NCBI GenBank assembly: GCA_013399895.1
Contig: VXBA01000406.1
Span: 51,402-115,401 of the forward strand
DNA: 64,000 nucleotides
Origin: Serilophus lunatus
Taxonomy: Eukaryota; Chordata; Aves; Passeriformes; Eurylaimidae
Reading direction: 5' to 3'
The translations under genes and the position numbers were made by a program. This document shows, piece by piece, positions 13,401 through 24,640 of this stretch (position 1 is the stretch's first letter; each line of letters starts with the position of its first letter). Under the pieces are notes generated by a model. It was not told where the DNA came from. It did not search any database and worked only from the letters and a program-made list of their open reading frames with translations.

Positions 13401-14735
13401 TAGCAGGTCAGGTCAGAGCACCCCTTCCCCCTTCCTCCGCCCCCAAAATACAATTGGCTTTTTAAAGTCAAAAGCAGATTCATATTTCACCTCATCAGTA
13501 AATACACCATTAAAACTCCAGCCCTACAGCTTGCATCTTGGAGCAAGGCTTTGCTGAAATTTGGAGGGGTTTGAACCTTTGGTTTGTATCAGAAGCCCAC
13601 GACGGGCTTGGGGGTCTGGAGAAAAAACCCTTTGCAAAGTTTGATGTGAAGTTTGGTGTAGGAGTAGAAAGCCCCTGCAAAATTTCAGCTGTAGATTCCC
13701 AGGTTTTCAGGCATATAGACTGCTTGGTCCCAAAACTGTGTTGCTCTAACCCTTGTGGGATGCAGTATTAGAGCCCTGTGCCAGAGCTCCCTACCTAGAC
13801 AGAAGTGCTACAGGACATGCCTGTGTCGCATAGGAAATCTGTGCAGGGAGAAGGAAATACTGATCTGGCCTTCCAAGGCTCGAGGCAGCATGTGGCTTGC
13901 AGAACTGGCTCTGTGGACTGAAAAAAATCCTTGTAAGAAAGGAAAGCAGGTCAGTAAATTCACTTTCCTTGCATGGATGGGGACCCTGCTTATTCCTTTG
14001 ACTTGGAGCCCGGCAAAGCTCAGGGAAAAGACTTTCAAACCTGTGCTTTACGCAGTGGGCCAATTCCTGCCTCCCGCACCAGCCTCTCTCCAGCTTTGAA
14101 GGAGAAAGGGGGAGGTTTCAGTTTCCACTTGGGGATGTTGCTGTTGTTGATGGCAGGAGACGTTCTGCCCTCCGGTGCTGGTTCCAGTTTAGTTCCCCAG
14201 CTTCAGATTGGGATTTCCATGGGAGAGGAGCAAGTTTTGGCATTCAACGTCCTGCTGAACTTTGCAATGCGGATTTTCGTGCCTCAGCAGCTTTGGATGT
14301 AAATGTAAAATTTGAAGGAATTAAAATTACTTCAAAATCTGGATTCCACTGCTTTCCTTTTCCTCTAATAGTGCTTTGGCATCTAAACCACAGACTTGGG
14401 CTTTCTTGAAATTTTTCCTTCAATCTTTGTTTTTTTAAAGGCCTGCAATCCTCAATCTCCCACTGTTTCTAGCAAATTAATAAAACCTGAAGATTCTCAA
14501 CATCTTTCCAAGTCAGGTTCAAAACAAACTACTAGTCTAACAAAAATCTGATTTCTTTCCCTTTTCCTCACCATCTTAGCTCTTCAAAAACTGCTTAGGT
14601 ACAAATGAAATACCTTTGTCTTTGTTCTTTCATGGTTTTCATCTAAAACTCCTTTACTTAGTTACCTTAACTGGCTACAAGACAGTAAATACGGGCACTG
14701 ACCAGTGCAAGGACAATCATGATGGAGAGAAATCC
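13401..14735. other. Non-coding DNA, nothing firm
   Basis: Mixed sequence. Overlapping open frames on both strands between 13755 and 14302 are mutually incompatible shadows without splice support. The last 400 bases are AT-rich and precede the regulatory-looking block at 14.74 kb. Confidence 0.45.
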
Positions 14736-15005
14736 AACTTGTGTCTTTTATTCTTTCTTTAAAATGAAAAAGCCACACAATCCACCTCCAACAATAGCTG
14801 TGGAATTTGTATCTAAGGATGGCCATTCGTGCAGGGTTGTGATGACGACATAAGTCACTGGAGCTCTGTTCTCATCTCATTAGTTATGATGTCACCTCTC
14901 CAGACATATTTATAATTTTACAATTTGTGGTTCCCAATCATTTATTCCTGTTAGATAAATACACGGAGGGGGGCTTTGGTGACATCATGATAAACCATGG
15001 GAGTG
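14736..15005. promoter_or_regulatory. Candidate regulatory block with inverted CRE-like sites
   Basis: The block contains TGATGACGACATAAGTCAC (AP-1/ATF-like words) and a perfect 11-base inverted repeat: ATGATGTCACC at 14886-14896 and GGTGACATCAT at 14978-14988, each with a CRE/ATF-like TGATGTCA core. Between them lie AT-rich words such as TATTTATAATTTTACAATTTG and ATCATTTATTCC. No reading frame or repeat explains it. A bZIP-bound enhancer is an inference. Confidence 0.35.
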
Positions 15006-18000
15006 AAGCCTGAGTACTTTCTGCTTGTGTCATTTTGCCTGGCAGCTTTCCCCAGGCTTGCCTGCTCACCCATGTTGAATTATTCTGGGTGGAGGTTGCC
15101 CTGGAATAGGGAATGGGAGGTGCTTGTGCTTTCCTCTCCCTCTTTTCTATTAGTGCCTGTAGTTTGGCATTAGTATTATGGTACCAGCTGGTGGTCAGTT
15201 CACCTAAAGGGCCTCTTTTTAAGGAGCTGGAGTTAATTTCTGGAAAAGAAATTGAAGATTATGACACTCAACACACAGAATCCATCTGCTCAGAATGCTG
15301 TGCACCAAAGCTGGGAAATGGCAGCTGGGAAACTGGGCTATTTCAGGGCTTTTCTGGAGCCTTGTGCCCATGTGTGCCTAGGCACTGAGATGGAAACAAC
15401 AATTCATCTGCTTGGTCAGTTAAATGGGCAGTTTAGATCAGATATTTAAATGGATAAGAATAGGTGAGAACCTCTTTGTATACCTGTTATCACTGAATTA
15501 TTACCACTTTGGCAAGATGCCATGGGATTATATACGAGATATGAGCACTGCAAGTGGGTATCTGACCCAGAGCCAATCCATCACTGACTTGTGCTCTCTG
15601 TCCTTCCCTTGAGAGGAGCAGATGAAACAAGCCACTGAAAGCTAGTTGGCACGGCTGCTGCCTTCATGCTTGGCTGGAGCTCAGCCTACTTTCATGTTTC
15701 ACATTTGATTATTGAAGTCCAAATTGTAACGGGGATGATTAGAATGACACAGAGGTGATGGTGCCCAGCCCTGTGAAACAGCAGCATAGGGCTCCACCAA
15801 GAGCTGGGTGGGCAGTGGCTCTGACTTGCTGCCAAAGTGGAGTTCCCATGGAGAGGGGAGGAACAGACACATGCCAAGTCAGTAGAGACCCCGAGGAAGG
15901 TCTTTAGCAGGCAGCTTCCCAGCTATGTTTGCCAGTGACACACCCATTCTTGCTTTTCTTTGAGCATGATGCTGTTTGGAGGTCTTGGAGCGTAACCCAG
16001 GCAATAGCACACTCCCAACTCTGCCCTTGCTTTGCTAAATGGACCCTTGGAAACATGGACCATTCTAGTATGAAGCCATCAGACTTGTTTGGGGTCTTCT
16101 GTTATGTAGGGCACACCTAAGGAGGTTCGTATCCTCCTGAAGAAGTGATGTGGGAAAAACTGGTGGCTCTATCAGGTGGTGCTCTGGGTGATGCTGCATT
16201 AACTTAAATCCTTGAGCTCTTGGAGGACTAATGTTTGCATCTCACTAAACACCGACCCAGCCCTTGGGCTGTTGGTGTTCATTTCCCTGCATCTTCTGAG
16301 GGCACTGTGAAAACCACTCTGGTCATGGTACAAATATTCTCAGTATTCAAAGAAGCACAAATATATTTCTGCCTCTTTATGCCAAAAACAACAAGGGTGG
16401 CTGAGGGCTATTTTCTACTGCCATCTCCTCACTCAAGTGTAAGGCTGTGGTTCTAAATAGGGTCTTACTGCACTGTTACCATGGGCAGTATGACTTGCCT
16501 TGAGTCTCTCTTTTTATCTCCCAGCAAGTAAGATTCAACCACAGCACCGATTTGAGGGGTAACCGTGCATTTGTCCATCTGTCGTACCTGGACACATCTC
16601 TGAGATCACAGCTCTGCTGAGAGAGGCTGGTGAAGGTGAGGATGGCAAAGGGTTGTTTGTTCTGCCTTGGTTAATGTGCCTTTAGATTCTGAATGGAGAC
16701 ATGGAAATCTCTTGGGCTCCCTGTGCAGAAGATTGCATTGGTTGTACAATGGGTGCCACGAAAGGAAATGTTAGCCCTTTTTATTCCCATCTTTTCCCCA
16801 AAAAGAGGCCCAATTGCTGTTTTGGAGGCCAACAACTGGGTTGGATGGATTCAGAAGAGGTTAAATGTGGGTCCAGAGGAACCAGTGCAAGTTTTTTGGT
16901 ACCAGAGCAGTGCATGTGTAACGGAGAGTGCTCTGCAAACTCATCACGAGGCAACAGTGGAGATGGATGACACTTTGTGAGAATGTTGTGAGGTTCAGAT
17001 AAAATCTGCAGTTCTCAGGGCAGGGTCTCTGTGTGGTGGTGTCAAGGGTAAATGAAGTTTACCCACTTGGAACGTGACTGACACGTTGTTTATCCATTTC
17101 TCATCTACACCAGGCAATGGGAATAATTTCTTTTAATATCCTATCTTGACATTGGGAGAGAGGGGGGAGGTCACCCCATGGGGGGCTCAGGAGCAGGTGC
17201 ATGGGGGTCTCAGGAATGCTACCATTCCTGTGGCATTGGAGTGGGCTCTGGGCTTACTGGAAAGGTGGGGGAGGTAGGGAATTTCCCCCTAAGATTTTTA
17301 CAAAGGTATACTGCTAAGAAGAGGCCTGAACCACCCTGAGCTATGCTGTGCACTGTGCAGAGAGCACCCTCACTTGTGTTCTCTCTCTGCTGGCATCTCC
17401 TCTCATAATCATTCATCCTCTCTATAAACAGATTTCCCAGTAATGGTTTTCATTTTCTTTGAAGTGTCCCATTCATTCTGCTGTACTGCCCATTCATGTG
17501 CTCAGGGTTCCTTGAAAGGAAGACAGACACAAACATCCAAAGTGCTTGAAATATGCTGGTGGGGGAGGGGGTAGGCAGAGGCATGTCTTTTAAAATATAT
17601 CTATTTGAGGAGACTTTGATACTTTTTACTTTTTCATACTTTTTACCTTTTTTTTTCACCTATCTTTTTGATTTTTGGGGGGTTTCTTTCCCCCTATATT
17701 GATCTCAGTGCAGTATGGTTTTTAAAATTCCACCCCCTGCAAGCTGTTCCTGCAGTTTTAAACTATTAATAAATTGAAAGCATGTTCTGGAGGCTGTTTT
17801 AATCCAGCCCCAAAGTTAAGCAGGTGCTGAAGTGGTTTGCTGATGGGGTACATTGCTGAACTGGGGCCTTCCAGGCTAAGATATGACTGTCATCAGAGCT
17901 CTGTGGCTGGGCTCATGTGAATGGAAGGGAATATTTGGTCCTGAAAATGAGGAATTATATTTGTTGTCTGTGAGGTCAGGGTACTACAGGTACCTCAAGG

Positions 18001-19195
18001 AATGTAAGGAAAGGCTGCAGGCATAAACCTGAAGTGATGGTAAGTTATGGAATGCCATGCCCTGCAATGCTTCACCTGCTTAAAGATCCCTTCCCGCTGC
18101 AGGAGTAGCCCAGATTTAAGGTTGAATCAGTGTAAATGCTGCTGCATTTTGCCCCAGTGCCCTTTGTCATATTCCTGTGATATATGAACCTCCAAGTGTT
18201 CCCTCATGATCCAATTTTCTCTGTCCCTCCTTCCTTGGTTGAAGGACTTTACTCTAAGCCGTGGTGTCAAGTAAACCTATTTCAACTCAATGACAAGACA
18301 AGGGTTTTAAATTGACTCTAATTAGGATCTCAAAGTCTTGTCCCAGTGAAAGAGGAGGGGGACCTTGGTATTCTGATTAAAAACAGAAACATGCAGACTT
18401 GCTAAGGGAGACTGAGTATAGGTTTGGAGCAGAGATGAGCCCCCATCCTGTGTGAAATGTCAGCTGCTACTCTTAAGACACAATCCTGTGAGCCTTTGCA
18501 AAACCAAGTGCCCCAAGCCAGTTCTTGTCTGTGCTTTTTCTCTTGACACTTGGCATTTCTGCCCACACATTCAAGATTGCACATGGCATTTTGGACTGTA
18601 TTTGTGGCCAGCCTGGGGTTCTTTTTAATTGTTGTTATGTCATTATGGACTGGGGGTTTGGTATATGGGAGCAGGAATGGTTTTTCTGTTTCTCCACCAG
18701 ATTTTTGCTTTGGGTTGGTTTTTATTAGGACATGTTTGGCTTTGATTTCAGATTTATATGTAGTTCTGTTCTATCAGGCTCCAATAGGCTTTTTGAATCC
18801 AGACCCTCATATAAATGGAGAATTATGATTCCAGCATTATGCCTAGTAGCAATAATAATAATAAAGAACTGGAGGTTCATATTTGTATGAGCAACAAGCC
18901 CAAATTCTCTATAAAGAGACTGAACCTCTGCGTGGCTGTGGACCAGGGAGGACACTGTTTCAGGTGGAAGGTCTGTCTGTGCTTGCTCGACTAAGAGGGG
19001 TGGGTCTGGACCAGATTTGAGTAAGGAACAGAACTGGGGGAAGGAGGGAGGAACAAGCCAGCCCCTAGCATACCACAAATGTGTTTTATATTGTAATATC
19101 AAACATTGGCTTATTCTGTGTTTTCTGTTAAAACAAGTCATAAAAGAACTACTTAAAGGGGACTCCATTCCTATATTTTATATATACCCACAGAG
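15006..19195. other. Non-coding DNA, nothing firm
   Basis: About 4 kb of ordinary CpG-poor sequence. It includes a G-rich patch at 17160-17212, a short AAT triplet run near 18850-18863 and a GATG|GTAAGT donor-like string near 18040 with no matching exon. The open frames here have no domain content. Confidence 0.5.
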
Positions 19196-19690
19196 AACAT
19201 GTGGAGTGCAGATAATGGTGACCAACCTTCCCCGCCGCTTCGTTCCTTCTCCCCCCCATCGCCTCCTTCATCTCCGCGATCTAATAAGAAAAAGAACAGA
19301 GCCGGTGTTAACACAGGAGGGGTTGTTAATCTATTCGGAAACGGATTTTCGGGTCCAGGCGTACTATTTTTTTTTNAGGAATGAGAGGGGAGAGGAAGGG
19401 ATGTTCACCTCGCTTCTTGGGGCCGGAGGGAGGACAGGCGCGGTGCCCTGGGAGGTGCGAGGCAGCCGGGGCTCAGCCCCTTGGGGAGCCGGTGGAGGGG
19501 CTCGGCAGAGGGCGGGAGGGATGGTCAGCTTGGGGTGGGATGTAATTGATAGCAGGGAAGAACTGTCACAATAGCAGGATAGGAAACCGGCTGCCCGGGA
19601 CAGAGCTAGCTTTTAAAAGCCCCTCATCTGCCAGTCTATGTATTAAAGGTCTGATTTGAGGGGAGGGCACGGGGGGAGGGGGGTTAAAGA
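19196..19690. promoter_or_regulatory. GC-rich transition with single-base gap
   Basis: Composition changes abruptly here from CpG-poor to CpG-containing GC-rich sequence (CCCGCCGCTTCG, TCTCCGCGATC). A single N at 19376 follows a T run, so the assembly is uncertain at that point. A G-run cluster at 19660-19683 fits the four-tract G-quadruplex pattern. It marks the left edge of a 5-kb CpG-rich regulatory-looking domain. No coding exon is supported. Confidence 0.4.
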
Positions 19691-20330
19691 GGGGGCCTGA
19701 CTCCTGTTAGCTCCTTCTAATGAGGCAGTTGAATAGCATTTAAAAGGGCTCCTGGCCTGGCATGAAATCTCACAAAAGAACCTCCTTATTTTAATGCACG
19801 CAACTGACTTTGCTTTACAAACACTTTTATAGTGTCCAGACACTTACAAATCGACCTTCAGTGATTCTTGAGTTAATACGAAGTCTTGGGAAACATTAAT
19901 GCGCTACTAAAGAAAGTCTCTCAATAGATCTTTCTAGTCTTACAAACATGCTCAGAGTTCTTGAGTAGTCAACCCTGGGTATAAAATGTAAAGTCGTTTA
20001 AGGCTATTAATGGGGGGAAGGAGTCGATCCTGCATTCCTTGCTCGAGTCTCTCATTTAAGCTATTAACCTCCCGCTTGTAGTTGTTTGGTTTGGTTTTTT
20101 TCACGAGTAAAGAGCAACGGATCTTGGCTTCGAGCAAACATATTGAAAATCCCGAAGAAGGGCTTGTGTGTCGGCAAGTTTATCTTCCCCCCAACCCCCC
20201 GCTGCCCCACGATATGTCAGTTGCTTTAATAAAAAATCCCCTGTTACCTCTCCCTACAGACCTCGACTCTCTAATTATCGAACAATAAGGGGAAAGAATT
20301 TTAGGGATCCCATCCTGCCAAGCAAAAAAC
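19691..20330. promoter_or_regulatory. Candidate conserved non-coding block
   Basis: AT-rich sequence enclosed by GC-rich DNA. It contains TTTTATAGTGTCC, ACATTAATGCGC, AGTTAATACGAAG, GGCTATTAATGGG and TCTCTAATTATCG, repeated ATTA/TAAT cores typical of homeodomain targets, plus CpGs retained in AT-rich context. Reading frames are interrupted throughout. The contrast with its neighbours suggests selection, but no alignment was available. Confidence 0.4.
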
Positions 20331-20399
20331 TGGAGGGGATGGGAACGGCGAGATCGGGTGCTGTCTGCAAGCAGCTTGGAAAACATCTCTTTCCCTTAA

Positions 20400-20420
20400 T
20401 TTTTTTTTTTTTTTTTTTTT
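20400..20420. repeat. Poly-T run
   Basis: A run of 21 T immediately followed by five A. It is a likely site of polymorphism and of sequencing length error. Confidence 0.95.
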
Positions 20421-20819
20421 AAAAATTCCGTGCAGCAGGAGGGAAACTGTTTAAATTGGCAAGCGAGATTAATGAGGGATGTAGAATGAGCGGAGTGAAT
20501 CGTAGTGGAATAGCTAAATGCGGCAGGAAATGTGTGTGTGCATGTGCAGGACGGATACGTGTATAGTATGTATAGCTTGTGCTGATCTTGGGAGAGAGAT
20601 GCGGGAGTCTGCGTTTGGGAGCTGGGATTCCCAGCGGATTTGTCCCACAGACACGGAAAGGGAATGAGGAAAACGACTGAGAAAAGAGCGTTGCGATGAG
20701 GAATGGGGCGAGATATCTGGGGGAGCTTTTAGGATGGGTTTTGGAGGTGGGAGTCGCCTTCCATGATCCGGTCTCCCCGGCAAACTCTGCCGTTTCTAAC
20801 AGTGAAAACTCGTTTCTCA

Positions 20820-21300
20820 CACATTAGTTGTCGAGGTTTTACCTTTGAGGCGGTTCCTCCGCCGGGCTGAGCGGGGGAGCCGTGGTGGGAGCCCGGCTGT
20901 GGCGCCGGGGGCAGCGGCTGCCCTGCGGGAGGGGGTTGTGCTCCAGCTCTTGGGTAGGAGAGGGGGGGAGCAACAAATCCAAACCCAAACCACCCCACTC
21001 TCACGGTCCAAATTATCTCCTCTTAACGCTGAGCTCCGATAAGGCCAGACAGAGGCGGCCAAGCCGGGGGGGAGCGGACCCCCGCGCTCCTCTTTTGTCT
21101 GGTTTTCCCCCATTGCTCGGCTCTCGGTCGGTTTTTCTCCTTTTTTTTTTTTNGGAACAAAGAACCAATTTAAACCAGGGAAGCCGCTGTTTGTGCAGAG
21201 CCGGCCGCGCCGCTCCGCGCAGGCTGAGCGCGGAGGCTCCGCTCCAGCGCAGCGTAGAGGGGGGAGCCCAGAGGAGCCGGGAAAATAAACAACTCTCTGT
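20820..21300. promoter_or_regulatory. CpG island
   Basis: CpG-dense sequence (CTCCGCCGGGCTGAGCGGGG, GCCGGCCGCGCCGCTCCGCG) on a much poorer background. A single N at 21153 follows a T run inside it, so the true sequence may be longer. Such islands mark promoters or Polycomb-controlled regulatory DNA. Open frames on both strands are GC-rich shadows, and no start-to-donor coding exon can be argued. Confidence 0.6.
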
Positions 21301-21329
21301 TTTATCTCTTTGCTTCCCCCTCTTCAGTT

Positions 21330-21445
21330 AAATTCGCGGGAGGGGGAGTGGATTTGACCATACGAACAGCTGCTTAAAATCTAATATAGACAAATAGACA
21401 TCTTGTATAACATTAAGTTTTAGTAGGCAAGTCATTTATTTTGAA
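21330..21445. promoter_or_regulatory. Candidate conserved AT-rich element
   Basis: A short AT-rich patch just outside the island with GAACAGCTGCTTAAAATC (an E-box, CAGCTG), ATAACATTAAG and GTCATTTATTTTG. It has no frame and no repeat. The juxtaposition with the island suggests a proximal control element; this is inference. Confidence 0.25.
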
Positions 21446-22880
21446 GTGCGCTTGCAAATAGTTTGGCAAAGAGCGTTTCTCCCTTTTTCCTGTTCCTGGA
21501 AAGTAGCTGGAGAGTTTTCTGGGCTGAACTGGGATAGGGTATTTGGGAAGGAACAGGGCACTCTGTCCGCGAAAGCTTCCCAGCCCTCGGGGTCGCTCAC
21601 CTCAGCGCTCCAGGCTGGGGATGAATCCCCTTCACCCAGTCGGAAAACTGATGGGAAGAACTCCCAAATAAAAGCAAACGTAGAGGAAGCCCATTAGGAT
21701 AAAATAGGTATTTATTATTTGGATAACTAGTGCTACTGCAAAGAACTTCAGAGAGTCTTATTTCTTGCAGCGTTCAAAACGCAAAGCTCTGGAGCGTCCC
21801 CTTCGTTAGTCTTACAAGATATTAAACCAAAAAAAGCCTGGCACAGGGGTATCTTGAGTTTGTAAATTCCTCAGGAAAAGCTGACTCCGCCATGGGAAGC
21901 TGTCGGTGATGGAGCAGGGTGCTCCCGCCTCGGCAGGATGGACACACGGACTGCTCCGTGCCTCCGTCACGGGACGCAGAATAATAATAATTCTTATAAT
22001 TCGGCTCCTTATTTTACAGGAATAGCAGAGCCAAGAGCACAGAGGCTAAAAGCAAACCTGTGTCCAGCCAACCGTGAGGACAGCGGTTTCAAATGAGAGG
22101 GGTCAGAATTCAAGGGGAAAAAAATTAAAATTAAATGGGCAAATTAACTAGAAAATAAAGGGTTTATTTGTGGAGGTGTGCGCCTGGGTGCTGTCACCCA
22201 CTGACAGTGCCGGTGTCTCTCCTCTCCATGTGAAGGAACCGCCATCCCCCTCAAATCGCTTCTTGGAGCTGAATCTCTAGAGTTGGACACAGGAGAAAAA
22301 AAGGAGGGAATTGCAATTGTTTGTGAGCTCGCAGGGATAACAAGTCCCTCTGCTTGGGCTGTTGCCCTCTCCCACCTTCCACGTTTATTTGTACGGACAA
22401 AACTTCCATAGATTACCTTACTTTTTTAAAATTCGTTATATATATATTTTTTCCTGCTTTGTACTAAGACGATCTAGTTAATTACCAGAAAGGAAACAGC
22501 ATGGCTCCCAGGACAAAGTTTTCTGCCTGGTCAGGGGCTTGTTTGTCTTTGTTTTTTTCTCATCGAAACCACTTTTTTGATCTGCTGGTGCGGCGGCCCC
22601 GACCGAACACACCTCTGGACTTCATGGCTTGGGAAAGATACGATCCCGGGTTTAAAATACGGGTGGCTTTAGAGTGGGATCCTTTGAATATTTTGTTCTT
22701 GATAATTGAGAATAAACCTAAACCAACCAAACAAAAACCCCTGTATTTTACCCCCTTAGGAGGGAGGAGGTGGGAGGGAGTCTAGAAACCATCTTGCTTA
22801 GAAAACGCGTTTTTGGAGCGAGAAGGGAAAACAGAGCTACGAGAACTTACGGGAGGATATTAAATCCCCGTTCTCTGCAG
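21446..22880. other. Non-coding DNA between two CpG islands
   Basis: Mixed sequence with scattered CpGs. Minus-strand donor-like strings occur at about 21593-21598 (GAG|GTGAGC read on the minus strand) and about 22846 (GTAAGT), the latter at the edge of the next island. These could be ends of non-coding first exons, but no second exon can be paired with them. The open frame at 22501-22785 has no recognisable domain. Confidence 0.4.
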
Positions 22881-23660
22881 CTGCACGGGGCTGTAAAAAT
22901 ACTCTTGGAGTGAGATGGGAGTTGCAGCTCCAGCCGCAAAGAGCCGGGGCCGCTGCTGTTCCGCGGGCCGAGCGCACCCGCGGAGCAGCCGGGCCGGGGG
23001 CTGGAGCTGATTTATTGTGTGCTCGTTTGAAATCGTTCCCCCAAAACAGAAACAAACCATTGATCTCCCTGAAAACCCTCGGCCCTGCAGCGAGGAGTTC
23101 GGCGGACGATGCGCGGGAGGTGGCGGGGGCTCCGCGCCGGGGTTCGGGGATGGGGAGGGTGTTTTCTCTCGCTGCTCGGAGCCAGGGAATATAAATTTTT
23201 CTGCCCAAAGCCTTGGCTTGGCGGGGGAGGAACGCTCCTCTCGCTTTAAATCGTGACTTAATTTTGCCTCTTAAGGAAGCGATCGAGCCCTCCCGAGCAC
23301 CAAAGGTGCTGCCGGGTCTGTTATCCCTCAATTATAACTCCATTAATATCTTCTGCTCATGGTCAGCAGCGCCTCCGCGGAGCAGGAGACGGCCCTGCCT
23401 GCGCGCCGGGCGGCGGAGGCAAAGCGCGCAGCTAGTGCCAGGTATTACCCTTATCATTACTATTATTCTTTTTATTATTTTTATAATATCCGCAGTGTCT
23501 GCTCCTCTCCGCGCTTCCCAGCTCCCTCCCCGGCGCTGGGAACCTCCCCAACCGCGAGGTGTTAACGAGGGGACTAAAGGGCTGCGGAGCGGGGCGCGGG
23601 TGCGGAGCCCCGCGGAGGGAAGCGGGCGTGGAGCCCCGCACCGCCGGTAGTGCTGGAGGA
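22881..23660. promoter_or_regulatory. CpG island
   Basis: The most CpG-dense part of the left half, with GCCGGGGCCGCTGCTGTTCC, CGGGCCGAGCGCACCCGCGG and GCGCGCCGGGCGGCGG. An AT-rich hole at 23445-23490 interrupts it. A GTAAGT donor-like string on the minus strand at its left edge (about 22846) would fit a leftward non-coding first exon. Long frames in it (for example 22837-23331 minus) are composition-driven and show no domain. Confidence 0.65.
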
Positions 23661-23689
23661 AACGCCTTGGGTTTCTTTACAGGCTTATT

Positions 23690-24640
23690 TTCTCACAGGA
23701 GGATTTTACTGCATGCGTAAAGAATTTTGAAAAGCAGTGGTAAATATTTTCTCTTCTGGCAAGTTATTTATTGGCATGAAGAGAGGATTTTTCCCCCCAC
23801 CCTCTTTATAAAGCTACATGTGGTGACCATATAGGATCAGAAATAATGTGGCCTTTCTGGTTTTGAAGAACTGCTAATGTCATTAAAGGTCTTCCTAACA
23901 CGCCAGCTAGGAGTTCAAAAAGCTTCGCCTTTTATCCTGAGCATATATTTGGTTGTTTATAAAGTGCAGACTTCCTTATGCTTCAAGTGCATCAGGAGGA
24001 TTTCTTAACTCTGTAGAAGGATCTGTTTTCAACTATATTCTTCTTTGGAAATTGGACTGTTTAACTAGTGTCTTTCACACTTCTTTGCTGGCTGCTATTT
24101 TTACGCATCCAACCGCAGATGAGGTTTTCCCCGCACACAGAAGCAAACAAAGAATTATCCCCTCTGCTTCGTATTACAGAAAATATCTGCGCCGGCCACT
24201 AATTGTCCATTAGTGCTAATAAGTGGCTAAAACAATATTAGAAGATAACCCGAGCAACCTGTCTTCTTTATTTTAATTTGACTTACTGAAGTCGGGAAGG
24301 TTTTGACGAAGACCCGACTAGACATGTCCAGGGAATCTGTGTACTAAACTTTTGGACTGTTGATTTTGAGGGTCACTTATCTAAGCTAAGTTCAAAGTGT
24401 CACCTGCTTTAATCCCTTTTCTGTCATGCTCGGAGAGACTCCACACAGCACACAGTTTTCTTCTCACAGCGCCTGGAAAAATCCCTCTGTTTCGATTACT
24501 TTTTTTCTTCCCATTTTCCCCTCACAAATACATTAGGAATGTCTCCCCCTCAAATCTAGGCTCTTAGGAAAAACTCATTTGAATTCAGTTATTAATATTT
24601 TCCGGGCATGTTCTTTTAGTGTGCCATTTGTAATATATTA
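23690..24640. promoter_or_regulatory. Large candidate conserved non-coding block
   Basis: About 950 bases of AT-rich sequence with a high density of factor-like words: TGCATGCGTAAAG, TAATGTCATTAAAGG, TTTTTACGCATCC, AACCGCAGATG, CTAATTGTCC and ATTAGTGCTAATAAG. At 24197-24215 there is a perfect inverted pair CACTAAT-TGTCC-ATTAGTG, the form of a dimeric homeodomain site. It directly flanks a CpG island and contains no repeat. This is the strongest enhancer-like block in the left half, judged by eye only. Confidence 0.45.
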
